Assembly (NCBI GenBank): GCA_049646245.1
Contig: JBARVL010000069.1
Span: 1 to 35,666, forward strand
Direction: 5' to 3'
DNA from: Crinalium sp049646245
GTDB taxonomy: Bacteria; Cyanobacteriota; Cyanobacteriia; Cyanobacteriales; PCC-9333
Length of the DNA: 35,666 bases
This document shows, piece after piece, positions 15,348 to 26,100 of the stretch; within the stretch, counting starts at the first letter, position 1, and the number at the start of each line of letters is the position of its first letter. Both the position numbers and the translations under genes were made by a program. A model generated the notes under the pieces. The model saw only the letters and a program-made list of their open reading frames with translations. It was not told where the DNA came from and ran no database searches.

Positions 15348-16277
15348 TTAGTTCGTAAACCAGTTATCGTTGCTAGTATTTGGTTCACTTTTTAGGGTAA
15401 ATCCACCTGGCATTGTTAGCATACTTGCTTGTCTGCTGGCTTGATTTCCTGTAGCAATATCCTGACGGCGCTCTGATGTATTGTTTTCTGATGCTAATGA
15501 AGCTGTTTGTGCAGCAAGCACATTACTAATGGCTCCGTTACTTCCTACTTTTTGAGTTTCTCTCAAAATCCTTTCATTGGTTTGAGCGTTTAGTGCGGTT
15601 TGTTGAGATAAATTTTGCAGGATATTTTGAGTTACGTCTTGGCTTTGGCTATCGTTTGCTAACCCGACGTTGGCTGCTGTGTCTTGTTGTGTTGCTTCTA
15701 ACATTGCAGCACTTTGTGCCTGAGCAGAGGCGTTTAAATTATTAGCATTCGCTGTATTGATAGCTGCTGTACGAGTAGCTTCTTTGCTATAGTCGTCTAG
15801 CACTCCATAAGAGCCTGATGTGCTGATTCCTGACTTAGTTTCTAGTTTTTCTGAAAGTACAGTTGCAGGGTTACTTGAGGTCGATCCCCCCATAATTAAA
15901 CTGGCAATCTGACTAAAATCCGGTATTTGAATCGCTCCAATGGTAGAGTCAATTAAACCGCCGATAGTGCCTAAAATGTCATCTACTACAGAGTTGCTTA
16001 CCTCATTAATAAACCCTCCTATCTGATTGCCAGATAGTGGTGTATATTGACTACCACCTTGTTGGTTATTATTAGTTGCGTTTAATCCTAAGTCAGCTAC
16101 TTGGCTTATAGTTGGTGTGCTGCCTGGAATAACGCCTTGTCCGTTCGTAGCGGTAATTTGGTTAGCAGAGTTCAAGGGATCTTGAGTGTTAGCTTCAGCT
16201 TTTAACGCGATGGCAACTATTCCAACAGTTAGTGCTGCAATAGTGAGAATTTTGGTTTGAGTTTTTAAATTTTTCAT
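15348..16277 (-). CDS. Secreted VirB5/TrbJ-like protein
   Basis: A 309-residue exported protein. The signal peptide is clear (MKNLKTQTK, hydrophobic ILTIAALTVGIVAIAL, cleavage near KAEA, about residue 29). The mature part has a Gly/Asn/Gln-rich segment and a long helical, Gln/Ala/Asn-rich region (about 165-290: NLNASAQAQSAAMLEATQQD...LNAQTNERILRETQKV) typical of the three-helix VirB5/TrbJ minor pilus proteins. It is encoded between the VirB4 fusion and the VirB6-like gene, the usual VirB5 place. Primary sequence is low-complexity, so homology is suggested by architecture and context. Confidence 0.55.
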   Translation of the reverse strand: MKNLKTQTKILTIAALTVGIVAIALKAEANTQDPLNSANQITATNGQGVIPGSTPTISQVADLGLNATNNNQQGGSQYTPLSGNQIGGFINEVSNSVVDDILGTIGGLIDSTIGAIQIPDFSQIASLIMGGSTSSNPATVLSEKLETKSGISTSGSYGVLDDYSKEATRTAAINTANANNLNASAQAQSAAMLEATQQDTAANVGLANDSQSQDVTQNILQNLSQQTALNAQTNERILRETQKVGSNGAISNVLAAQTASLASENNTSERRQDIATGNQASRQASMLTMPGGFTLKSEPNTSNDNWFTN

Positions 16278-16301
16278 GGTGATTTTCTGACTTGAAATTC
16301 A

Positions 16302-19300
16302 TCAAGGATTTATCCCTGCTTTAATTTTAGGTGGTGAATCTAAAGTTGTATCATTAATTTTTTGACCAATATGATCAAATCCAATACCTTCTTTAATTGC
16401 TTGGCAATATTCATTACTAAAGTGTTTTAAACCCATTAACTGTCCCTTTAAAGTTTTGGGGTATTGGGACATTATGCGATCGCGAGCTTCTTTTTCATTT
16501 TGATTATTAGCTAACGCACCTAATGTCATCTCGCCAGGGTAGAATCTGGTTTGCCAAAAACGTCCGCCTTTCTCCAGCAACCAACAGGAATATAAATCTG
16601 CACTTTTTGGTAAGAAAGCTTCGGTGGCATTTTTGCTGATAATGCTTGGGTCGTAATTTAGGTATTTTTGAGCAGCTTGAACCCCAGCATTAGTGATTCT
16701 GCCTGTAATTCTGTAGACCATGTTTTGCATGATTTGAGCGCCCGCAGAACACTGACAAATTGCATCAAGATCCTGGCTAGATAGAACTACACTAATGCCT
16801 TCTTTCCGTCCCGTAGCGCACAATTCACCGATTGAACTAGCAAACCCGCTTTTCTTGAGTAATACGCTTAACTCATCACCTATAAATAAGCTTCTGGGAT
16901 GCGATAGTGCGTTGCGAATGCAAGCCATTTGAGCATTGAGGGACATGAGATAAGAATCTTGTTCATTACTCAAGCCCGATAGGGCAAAGAATTTAATAGC
17001 AGGTTCTGGTGAAAATGAACTGGGTTTACTTAATGATTTGCCAACGCGGGTAGCGAGTAGTGCTTGTGTTTGACTGTTGATTTGATTAATCGCAATCCTA
17101 TCAATATCCTCAAAGGATTTAAGATTTAATCGTTCTCTACTACAAAATCTTAGTAAGTCGTGCAGGGTAGGCATCTGTTGCCATTCAATAGATTTCCACC
17201 CTTTTTCAAATCCCGCGTTGTAGCGTTCAATTATTTCTGGATCGCGCAAAAACATTTCGAGCATCCGAAGAACGACTGAATCAACTCGTTGAGCAAGGTG
17301 TGGCTGGTTGATTTTCCCCATTGCAATTGCGACCAGGGCGTTCCTAACAAACTCTTTCCAGGTATCTAACCGCCGTTCTTTTTCAGCTTTATCAAAATTT
17401 CTTAAGTCGGGTGGTTCCATTAGGTTAGAGTTATGGCTGCTGATATCGTAATAAGCACCTTCATCCCCTAACAATTCAATCAGTGTTTTGAATGTGCTAC
17501 TTCCGCCTGCTGAAATATCCATGCCCACTACGGGGATATTGCGAGCTAATGCAGCGATCGCAAATCGTGCAATTAAAATAGATTTACCACTTCCTGACTC
17601 ACCTGTAATTAAAGCCCGACTAATTTGATCTTCAAACAAATCTATAAATAATGGCTTCCCGCCTTTTTCTGAAATAAATTCAACTCCTTTACGGTCAATG
17701 TCGCGTGGGATAGTTAGGGGTAATACTCCGGCAACAGTTTCCGTATCTAAAGTCATTCGCCTTTCTGAAACTGCGAATCCACTGTTCAATAACCATTTCA
17801 TAGTTATTGGGAGAGTTTGCAACCAAATTTCCCAAGCAATATTGCGTTCCCTTAGCACTTTGGCATTGCCGAAACCTTGACTAAGAAGGTTACAAGCTCT
17901 TTCTAGTTCTTCTGCAGTGTTGCGGTATACCAAGAACACTACTGCACAATTGAGTGCTTTAGTACCTTTGTAAAGGCGGCGTTGTGCATCAAAAGATTCT
18001 TCTTGTTTGATTTCAGCACCAATATCTCTTCCTTGCCCTTTAGTTAGGGCGCGGGTATTAGCACCTTTTGATTGTTTAGCTTGACGAGCTAGATTGTCGT
18101 TAATTATAAAGTTATTTGTGGTACTGATCTCTACCCAAGCTTCAGTATTGTGGACGTAGGAATTAGATAATATTTTCCACATCCATTTGATTTGCTCTCG
18201 TGTGTTTGCCCAACCACTAGGAGCTTCTTCTAGAACCATTGCACCGCACACTTTATCTATTCCTGTTAAATACACCCGGCTGTTGCTTTGGCGGTGTTCA
18301 GGACAAGCTGAATTACCTTTACTTCCTTTAATTAATACTGTTACTGGATGTTTGTCAGTAGTTCTTTCTTCCTTGATATCAAACCCTGTTTCAGTCTCAG
18401 TCATCCTAATAATCTGAGGAATTGCTGGCGCAACTTCATTATTAAATCTTTCCCACAACCACTCCCATAGCTGTTTACTATCCATCGGAGTGCAATCTAG
18501 CCCTATTTTGGTATTTAGTAATAATTCCCAAGGTACAAAACCTTCATCGAATGCTTGACGTAAAAGTTTTATATAAAATTGTTCTTGATGGTATTTTTCA
18601 GTTCCAGCTAGTTTATCTCGTAAATCTTTTGCCCAGTCGATAAATTTACCGATCATGTCGCGCGAATTGTGTTCGCCTGTATTGTCAGCAGTGTAAGTGC
18701 AGAACGCGATCGCGTTCCAAGTCTGTCTTTTACCTTTTTGTGTAAGTTTTTTAATTCTTACTTGTTCATTCCTAATTAAGACTGCAATAGGTTTTAATTT
18801 GCAGTTATCAGCAATTTTAGTTAATTCTTGTTGTTTATCTTTATCATTACTTTTGCAACTTAAATGAAAAGTGATTTTTTCACCTACCATTAAGTCTTTC
18901 ATGCCTTCTTCAATGGCGGAAGCAGATTCAACTATTTCACTTCTAAATAACTGGTCGTGCAAACCTTGATTCTTGAACCCAAATACTATCTGAAATCTAC
19001 TACCGTCTTGACTGGTTAGTAAAAAACCTGAAGTTTTTCTCCCATCTTTTTCTATTTCAACTATACCAATAAGATCTAGTTCATTTTGGAATGGCATGAA
19101 TTTATTCACTCCTCCACTTTGTTTAGGTACAATTATTGGTTTTACTCTGACTCTAACTTGCGAATCTTTTATTTCAGTAGTTTTTTGTCGAAAATTTCTT
19201 AGACTTGGTATTGGAGAAATGTATATAGCATTTCCATCACACCATTCTCTACCTGGAGGCTTTTTTAAAGAATCAATGAATTGATTCGGTTTGTCTCCGG

Positions 19301-19511
19301 TCAGGAGCCACCAACTGATAGTTAGCCAGAAGCTGATTGCAAAAAACCAAGTCATTCCTAAACTTGTTAATCCATTGGTGATTGTGTAGGAAAAGATTAT
19401 GATTGCGAACCAAGGAATTATTTGTGAAGCTGGAATGAAGGCTATGCTTGCTTGCTTTCCAAGAATTTTATTAACACTAATAAAATCTCGATCTGGATCT
19501 TTTATCGCCAT
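16302..19511 (-). CDS. VirB3-VirB4 fusion: T4SS assembly ATPase
   Basis: A 1069-residue protein. The first 75 residues carry two hydrophobic helices (about 30-45 and 52-70), followed by KKPPGREW, resembling VirB3 joined to VirB4, an arrangement known in several conjugation systems. The main ATPase domain has Walker A GESGSGKS (637-644), the adjacent MDISAGG loop (663-669), Walker B LFIGDELSV (875-883), and a downstream SSQDLDA motif (911-917), all typical of VirB4/TraC. VirB4 powers pilus assembly and substrate transfer at the inner membrane. A 50-bp gap separates it from the VirB2-like gene upstream and a 24-bp gap from the VirB5-like gene. At about 1000 residues without the N-terminal helices it is longer than classic VirB4 (about 800), mostly through residues 110-400. 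Confidence 0.85.
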   Translation of the reverse strand: MAIKDPDRDFISVNKILGKQASIAFIPASQIIPWFAIIIFSYTITNGLTSLGMTWFFAISFWLTISWWLLTGDKPNQFIDSLKKPPGREWCDGNAIYISPIPSLRNFRQKTTEIKDSQVRVRVKPIIVPKQSGGVNKFMPFQNELDLIGIVEIEKDGRKTSGFLLTSQDGSRFQIVFGFKNQGLHDQLFRSEIVESASAIEEGMKDLMVGEKITFHLSCKSNDKDKQQELTKIADNCKLKPIAVLIRNEQVRIKKLTQKGKRQTWNAIAFCTYTADNTGEHNSRDMIGKFIDWAKDLRDKLAGTEKYHQEQFYIKLLRQAFDEGFVPWELLLNTKIGLDCTPMDSKQLWEWLWERFNNEVAPAIPQIIRMTETETGFDIKEERTTDKHPVTVLIKGSKGNSACPEHRQSNSRVYLTGIDKVCGAMVLEEAPSGWANTREQIKWMWKILSNSYVHNTEAWVEISTTNNFIINDNLARQAKQSKGANTRALTKGQGRDIGAEIKQEESFDAQRRLYKGTKALNCAVVFLVYRNTAEELERACNLLSQGFGNAKVLRERNIAWEIWLQTLPITMKWLLNSGFAVSERRMTLDTETVAGVLPLTIPRDIDRKGVEFISEKGGKPLFIDLFEDQISRALITGESGSGKSILIARFAIAALARNIPVVGMDISAGGSSTFKTLIELLGDEGAYYDISSHNSNLMEPPDLRNFDKAEKERRLDTWKEFVRNALVAIAMGKINQPHLAQRVDSVVLRMLEMFLRDPEIIERYNAGFEKGWKSIEWQQMPTLHDLLRFCSRERLNLKSFEDIDRIAINQINSQTQALLATRVGKSLSKPSSFSPEPAIKFFALSGLSNEQDSYLMSLNAQMACIRNALSHPRSLFIGDELSVLLKKSGFASSIGELCATGRKEGISVVLSSQDLDAICQCSAGAQIMQNMVYRITGRITNAGVQAAQKYLNYDPSIISKNATEAFLPKSADLYSCWLLEKGGRFWQTRFYPGEMTLGALANNQNEKEARDRIMSQYPKTLKGQLMGLKHFSNEYCQAIKEGIGFDHIGQKINDTTLDSPPKIKAGINP

Positions 19512-19563
19512 TGATGACTCCTACTAAGACTCCTAATATGCGGTTAGGTTTGTACTTTATTTA

Positions 19564-20154
19564 TTAACCTCCAGTACCAGTACCACTTCCAATGAACAAG
19601 AAAGTGATGATATCTAATGCAAATACAATTCCGAAAGCTAATCCAATTTGTGTAACAATTGGCCGCCAATCATTTTGCTGTTGCCCTTGATTATAGGCGT
19701 AAAGTCCTGCTCCTCCAGCTAATAGAAGAAATACCCCTCTAAAAGAACTAAAAATTAGACCAATTGTATCTTCCTCAATTCCTTGTCCGCTATTGGCTAC
19801 TAGCTCTTTCATGTATGCTTCTAGCCCAGTTAAAAAGACAGCTTGTGCTGGCGCTCCGAAAGTACCAAATACAGCAGTTGCAGCAAGGATTAAACTTGAT
19901 ATATGCCAGAATTTAATTTTAGTTTTTAGCTGCTTTTCCAAAACTGGAATTGCTCGTACTATACCTACCGCGCCCATTGCTACTAAGCTAGCGCAGCCAA
20001 GTACGCAAACAAATAATGGCTCTCTAACAATCAAGTAAGCTAAAATTACACTTAACATAGTTCCGTAAACTAAGTCAGCTTTAGTAATTTTTAACTTGCT
20101 TAGTAGTTGTTTTGTGCTTTTTGAGGGTGCTAATGCTTTTGAGTAGTTAGTCAT
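19564..20154 (-). CDS. VirB2-like pilin with an extra N-terminal membrane domain
   Basis: A 196-residue membrane protein. Two helices near the N-terminus (about 29-45 and 47-64) are followed by a third hydrophobic stretch ending in GAPAQA (about 86-105), which looks exactly like a signal-peptidase site, then a pilin-sized tail with two helices (about 132-150 and 163-188) and a Gly/Thr C-terminus (GSGTGTGG). Mature VirB2/TrbC pilins are short two-helix proteins made by cleavage, so processing after A105 would give a 91-residue pilin. The place just before VirB4 fits VirB2. Why a two-helix domain should precede the signal is not clear. Confidence 0.55.
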   Translation of the reverse strand: MTNYSKALAPSKSTKQLLSKLKITKADLVYGTMLSVILAYLIVREPLFVCVLGCASLVAMGAVGIVRAIPVLEKQLKTKIKFWHISSLILAATAVFGTFGAPAQAVFLTGLEAYMKELVANSGQGIEEDTIGLIFSSFRGVFLLLAGGAGLYAYNQGQQQNDWRPIVTQIGLAFGIVFALDIITFLFIGSGTGTGG

Positions 20155-20291
20155 TGTTATCTCCGATAATTCTATGTTGATTTTAAAGTTTCTTAATTCT
20201 GTTAAATTAAGCTATTTGATAGCTGGTCTCTAACTTTTTGTGGGTGGCGATCTTTCCCCTTTCATTTTTAAACACCTCTTATTTTACCTTG

Positions 20292-22595
20292 TTATAATTC
20301 AAGCTCATCATCATCTTCGGCTTCAATATTCTTTTTATTTGACGTTGCTTCGGTTTCTTGGGTTTGTTTAAATTCTTTGGCAATTTTTGTAATCTTTTCC
20401 ATATCGTCTACTTCTATATCGCATTTTTTAACTTCTATTTCATCTCCATCTATACTGGCTTCAAATATTGGGATTTTACTAGAACTATTTTTGTCAATTG
20501 CTATTAGCTTATCTTCATCACCTTTAAATACACAACTACCTAACGTGAATGGCTTACTATTACTTTCAAATCTTTCAGGGAAAGTTTCTTTAATAACATC
20601 AGTTAAAATTTCAGCGGCTTGAATAGTTTTTAATTCTTTATATTCCTTTTCTGTTTGTGGGAGGTCATTTGTTGACTGCAAGGCTTCTTTAGTTAAATTA
20701 TTATCTAATATTTCCCATTCTTTTGTACCTTCTTTGGTTGCTGAAAATAAAGTTTTTGGTTTTGAATCATTACTTTTGAGTAATATCTCTGTTTCGTTAT
20801 CACTTTCAAGTAGAGTTAAGATTGTATCATCATCTATTTCTATGCCACTTCTGGGTATTCTGCCTTCTGTTTTTTCGATAGCTTTAGCAAAATTAAATAA
20901 ATTTTCAGCAGCATTTTTTTCATCTGTTTCAGGTGTAGCTACTGTTTCAGTAAACTCTTCTTTATTTTTTTGCACAGGTTTATTTCTTTCAATGTTTTCA
21001 CTATTGGTAGTAGGTTCAGCATTTTGATTCTCTAGTTTGTTTTCCAAACCTTGTACTACACTTTCTAGGCGATCTAAGCGTTTGTTTAGTTGGTTAAGGT
21101 AATCTTCTATCTTGTCTAATTTTTCTTCGATACTACTGTTTTTAGGAATTTCTAAGGGTGGTACTTTATTTTCTGGATCTAGTTCGCCAACTGTTTTTTC
21201 AAGCTTTTCACTAATATTGTTGACCGCTTTTGCTAATGGATCGGCTTGCTCTGGTTCTGTAGCTGGTTTTTCAGTCGATACATCTTCTAATTTCTTATGT
21301 GGACTTTCGGAGGTAGGTTTCTCATTAACGTTTTCCATCCGTTCTGAAAGATTTTCAGTACGTTCAGAAGTTTTTTGAATATTTTTTAGTATCCCTTCAA
21401 TTCTGTCTTCTTGTTCAGTTCCTTTGACACTATCTATCAAGTTCCCTAAATCTTCAAGAAGTTCTGTGCCTAATACTTTTCCTAGCATGACTAACTGCCC
21501 CATACCGCCAATAAGAGTTAGTCCAGTGACCTGTTGACCTGCTGTTGTCATTCTTTCAGCTGAGTGTTGTATTTCTCTATCAACCGCTCTGCCATTTCTT
21601 TGTTTAGGTTGAGGTCTAGGTTGAGGTTTGCTTCTTGAGTTATTGCTGGCGTTAGTTTCAGTATTATGATCGTTACTGTTTTCTGTAGTTCCATTAGCTT
21701 CCTCAAGCCCCCCAAGTTCATCAAGTACACCTTTTTTTACATTCTCTTTACTATCTGGAACTACATTATCAGGATTATTTTCTTCAGAAATATCGGCAGT
21801 TTTTCTAACTTCTTCAAGCCCGTCAAGTACACCCTTTTTTACATTCTCTTTACTGTCTGGAACTACATTAAGGATATCCTCTTCGAGTTCATCATCGTTA
21901 TCTACTTCTCTTAATAAACTATCAAGGTCGTCTATAACAACCTTGCTATCGCCTCTATCTGTTCCAAGCCCATCCATAATGCCGGATTTTACATTGGAAT
22001 TCTCTAATATATCGTCGTCCAGTAGATCATCGTCTAAGCTTTCCTCGGCTTTCCCTTTAGCTGCAACTTTTGGTTTTGCCGATGGAGTCGCGGTTTTACT
22101 GGGTGAAGTCAATGGAGCTTCGTTTGTCTCTGCTTCTAAATCTTTAAGTAATCTTTTAGTTTCTTTAGCACCATCAATATCTAATTTTTTGCATAGTGTC
22201 CCCATTGAGTATTCAAAGTTATTTTCTTTACCATCTGCCTTGCAAATAGAAAGACTGCTTGCTGTACGATCCTTTTCTTCATTGAAACTATAGTTAACTC
22301 CAACTTTCCCTTCATTGGCACCAGTTAAAGCCATGAAATTAGCTTGAAAAGTTAGATCAGGATCACCTTTTTCTCTGGGTAGGATTGCTACTTCACCCTC
22401 CTCGTTATTTTTTAGAGTGTATTGACTACTTTCTTGTTGCAATTTTTCGTTAAATTCTGTCAGATTTTTTACGCTGGAGTCTTTTAATACCCCGTCTAAT
22501 ATATCTGCCATGAACTGTAATTCATCATCGTTAGTTATATATTTAGGTTTAGGTGCTGTTGCTATTACTGTTGGTGCTGTTCGTTTAACTGCCAT
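20292..22595 (-). CDS. Large acidic accessory protein of the T4SS block, function unknown
   Basis: A 767-residue protein I do not recognise. An N-terminal module (about 20-150; QFMADILDGVLKD ... SICKADGKENNFEYSMGTL) looks folded. An acidic linker (about 180-330) holds the duplicated unit VVPDSKENVKKGVLD (twice, 34 residues apart) and a related NVKSGIMDGLG. A predicted coiled coil lies around 470-540 (EEKLDKIEDYLNQLNKRLDRLESVVQGLENKLE). A second folded module follows (about 570-740), then an acidic tail EDDDELEL. One segment, 345-390 (MTTAGQQVTGLTLIGGMGQLVMLGKVL), is hydrophobic enough to touch membrane. It is the first gene of the T4SS series. A scaffold, relaxosome or mobilisation partner is conceivable. 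Confidence 0.65.
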   Translation of the reverse strand: MAVKRTAPTVIATAPKPKYITNDDELQFMADILDGVLKDSSVKNLTEFNEKLQQESSQYTLKNNEEGEVAILPREKGDPDLTFQANFMALTGANEGKVGVNYSFNEEKDRTASSLSICKADGKENNFEYSMGTLCKKLDIDGAKETKRLLKDLEAETNEAPLTSPSKTATPSAKPKVAAKGKAEESLDDDLLDDDILENSNVKSGIMDGLGTDRGDSKVVIDDLDSLLREVDNDDELEEDILNVVPDSKENVKKGVLDGLEEVRKTADISEENNPDNVVPDSKENVKKGVLDELGGLEEANGTTENSNDHNTETNASNNSRSKPQPRPQPKQRNGRAVDREIQHSAERMTTAGQQVTGLTLIGGMGQLVMLGKVLGTELLEDLGNLIDSVKGTEQEDRIEGILKNIQKTSERTENLSERMENVNEKPTSESPHKKLEDVSTEKPATEPEQADPLAKAVNNISEKLEKTVGELDPENKVPPLEIPKNSSIEEKLDKIEDYLNQLNKRLDRLESVVQGLENKLENQNAEPTTNSENIERNKPVQKNKEEFTETVATPETDEKNAAENLFNFAKAIEKTEGRIPRSGIEIDDDTILTLLESDNETEILLKSNDSKPKTLFSATKEGTKEWEILDNNLTKEALQSTNDLPQTEKEYKELKTIQAAEILTDVIKETFPERFESNSKPFTLGSCVFKGDEDKLIAIDKNSSSKIPIFEASIDGDEIEVKKCDIEVDDMEKITKIAKEFKQTQETEATSNKKNIEAEDDDELEL
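21721..21870 (-). repeat. Intragenic direct repeat, 48 bp twice
   Basis: 21721-21768 and 21823-21870 match at 46 of 48 bases with an offset of 102 bp (34 codons). The near-identity at DNA level points to a recent in-frame duplication in the acidic linker. Confidence 0.8.
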
Positions 22596-23077
22596 GTCTT
22601 TGCCCTTATAATTGAAATTTTGTTTCAGATAGAAGTTAATTATTTAAATATTGCCAGCGAAAATTTCCAGTGAGTTTTTAATCCCCTGTCGCTTTTAAGT
22701 GATAAATTAAATTATTGTTCGCAATTACTATTGGTATGTCTTCTGGTATGCCAAGTTTTGGATGATTATTTTTTGTGTGTAATTTTTTAGTTGTTATTAA
22801 TAATTATATTTATGAGTGTTTTTACTGTTTACCCTATAGATAGATTTGAATCTCATTCTTTAGGTAGGTTTTCTGCTTGTTTATTTCCCTGCGTTGTATT
22901 GATTAATATAAAGTGTTAATTTTATAAACCAATGTATAAATTATATTTTTAGTCAACTAAAATTAATTTTTCTTTACTATTTGGTTAATAATCTGTCAAC
23001 AATGTTAATTAGGTTCTGCTTTACTACAAAAATCAAGGTTATGGGTTAAGGATTGGTTAAAAATTTTGATTATTCGC
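22596..23077. other. AT-rich intergenic gap between the polymerase-like gene and the T4SS block
   Basis: About 480 bp, strongly AT-rich. I see no credible gene; short frames lack ribosome sites. It must contain the promoter for the minus-strand T4SS series, since a terminator closes the polymerase-like gene upstream. Confidence 0.45.
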
Positions 23078-23102
23078 AAAAAAAAAGCCAGCTATGGCTT
23101 TT
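23078..23102 (-). terminator. Intrinsic terminator after the polymerase-like gene
   Basis: Stem AAAAGCCA/TGGCTTTT with loop TAGC, followed on the minus strand by a run of nine T. It begins 21 bases past the stop at 23123. Confidence 0.85.
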
Positions 23103-23122
23103 GTTAATTTATTTTTCGGAAG

Positions 23123-26100
23123 TTATGCCTCCATCTGTGCTTTTACACTACTGCTTACTTGGTTTAGCTTTCCGGCTCTTTTTAGCTGAACAGCTTCATC
23201 GAATCTGCTAGCGTCATAATCGCTTAGAGGCATTAGTGTTTCCTTTGTGCGTAGGTTACACTTGAAAACTTGGTCATTTCCCTCGTCTCGAACAGTACAT
23301 ATTTGGCTCGGTCGGACGGTAGCTACCCAGTTACATACAGTAAATTTCTGTTCTTGGGTTAAGTCGCGATCGCCTTTAGCCATTTGAGTACTAATTTTGT
23401 CGATTAGTAGTTTTCCGTATTTCTCACTTTTGCTGGTGTTTGTCGGTGTTTGAGTAGTTGATTTTTCACGTTTGGCAGTTCCAGATTTTTTACTGTCAAT
23501 CACAGCATTTAAATCATCGGCTTCCTCCCACCAGTTTTTAGTTGCTACCTCTTTAGTTTTTGGTGTCTTAGCAGTTGGTTCTTCATGTGTAACAGTTCCA
23601 GATTTTTTATTGTCAATCACAGCATTTAAATCATCGGCTTCCTCCCACCAGTTTTTAGTTGCTGAATTTTCAACTTTTGTTACTTTAGGTGTGGGTTCAG
23701 TAATTGATGGTTTAGATACAGTATTTGAAGTTTTATTAGGGATAGGTGTTAAACTTTTGCTTTTTGCTTCTGGGTTTACTTGTTGTTCCCGCTTTTTCTC
23801 TTTTTTTGATGTTATTTCTGGTAATTTTATTGATTCGCGATCAACTTCTAAAGTCAATGCGGTAGGGTTTTTCGTTGTTTTAATTGTTGCTACAAATGTA
23901 GTTCCTACAGGTAGTTTAGGGCTATTATCATTAATTGTCCCTAAGTTTTTACCATCAATTTGGAGGATAGGAGCGCCATGAGACTTTATGTAATCTTTGT
24001 GTTCTTTTGGTAGGTTTATTGTTCCTACTGTGAGAGTCACTGGTTTTTTCCATTTCTTGTCAGTGAAATCTTCTTCTGTTAAATCGTTGTTTTTATGTTT
24101 AACTCCGATTACACCGATTTCTTTGACTTTATACTCTGCCAATACTTTGCATAATTCATCAGCAAACAGGTTGTAGAAGAGTTTACTTTTACCTGGCTGT
24201 TCTCTTGACTCAATCCAAGGGCAGTCGGTTGGTGCTACTACTGCTAGTTTATTAACTTTTTTAGTCTTAGGATCGGTCAATGTTAGTTCGTTAGGGTCTA
24301 TTAAATTTTCGTTCTTGCCAAATTTATTCTTGAGAGCTTCAATGTAGTTTGCAGTTTCTTCTGGTAACTTTTGAGATGTTGGAATCTTGAAGGCAAATTC
24401 TACTAAAGGTAGAGTTTCATGTGCGATCGCTTCATATTTTATGCCTCTTGCATCTAGTTTATCTTTCCAAGCATTAGGTAATTCACCTTGAACTGCTTGT
24501 GTATCATAGTTAAGACCTTTTTGATCAAAGGCTTTTTGGACTTTTCTTTTAGAATCAGGATCGCTGACAATTAATACCTTTTCCTTCTTTTTGTGTTCAT
24601 ATTTAATATCACTATTATCGAATGATGATCTGTATTTTTCATCTACTACTAACTCCTCTTGTTCGGTAGGTACTTTTTTGAATGGGACTTGTAGAACATA
24701 AGCTTCACGAGGTAGTGCTTCATGGAGTAATTGGTACTCAGGTTCTACGCTGAAGCTAACTTTAAGCTCCTTGGCAACTTCCTGGCATTTTTGTCTGTGT
24801 TTCGATGTATTAGGTGAAGTATGCGTAACGTGCATTAGTGCTGTAGCAAGCTCTATACGTCTTTCAGGGTCGTTTCCGCACAATTCATTTACTTCTGCGC
24901 GATAGCCTTCATACAAGTTACCAATTGCTTCTTTGAAAGCGATTTTGTCATCTTTAGTACGCTCTTTAATAGCGCCAACTTCTTTCTTGAAACGTTGGTT
25001 TAAGTCTGCTGCCCATTCTGCGTCTTTTACTTCCTCAATCTCGCCTTTCTTTTGTAGTAAGTAAGTGAATTCGTCTCGATCGCGTTCTTTTAATCGTGAT
25101 GCTTCCCAGTAAGGGTTAACTGCTTCCCTTGCTACAACATTAATAGCGTTGGCTCCATCTGCTGGCATGGGGAATGCTTTATATAAGCGTTCATCCTTTT
25201 TGTAATCGAACAAGTGACTTGGATGATCTTCACAAAATTCCTTAGTTACTGTTAATAATTCTCCAGCTTCTATTCCAGTTTCTCTAAGTATCTCTTTGGC
25301 ATCTTTACCTCTAAGTGAATTTTTCTGGTAATCGACCTCGTACTGTTCCATGATGGACAGTCCGACAATCAGTCTTTTTTGTTCAGCTTTAAACTCTACT
25401 AAATCCTCATCTTCATTAGGTACTGCCGAAGCTACACGCCCGATATAAGTAGCCACCAGCCCAACTGATTGTTGAGAACTGGCTACAGCTATTTTTGCTA
25501 AAGTGCCATAGAGTTGTTTCCCATCTTCATCAACAGCTTGCGTATAAGGTACTTTTTGAGCTTTAACTACTGAAATATATTCAGGATCTTCACCTGCTCG
25601 TAGTAACTCTTTAGCAATATTAGGTATCTTGCTTGCAGGTATGGTTACGGCTTTATCTCCGTCAAAGTCGCCTTGATGATACTTTGAAAAGTCATTAGGA
25701 TTTACCCAAATTATACCTTCATATTTAGTTAGTTCTGGATAGCTTCCTGTGTCATTTGTGTATTTTCTAATATTGTCTTTATTGAGAACTGGATATCGAG
25801 TTAGAACTATATCTTCGCCGTCCGGTAGATGTTTAGCGCAGATAGTTCCTTCTGGGATATCTGGACAAGGAAGCACCATTCCTGAAGTAAGTCTTACCCC
25901 AGTATTAATGGCTAATTCCTTCCATTCTTTAGCTACAGAGTTTTGTAGGAACTCCACCATTGCTGGGTTTTGAAGCATCTGCCCGTATTCATCAGCGCGG
26001 AGTAAACTGATAAACCGCATCTCTTGTTTTTGTTTTTTCCCATCAGAATCTTCATCATTAGTATCAGGATCTAATTCTTCTTCTTCAGTACTTCTACTAA

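Noticed and set aside
22812..22919. Short plus-strand frame (35 codons) in the AT-rich gap
   Set aside because: No Shine-Dalgarno, no promoter, biased to Phe/Cys/Val as expected of AT-rich non-coding DNA.
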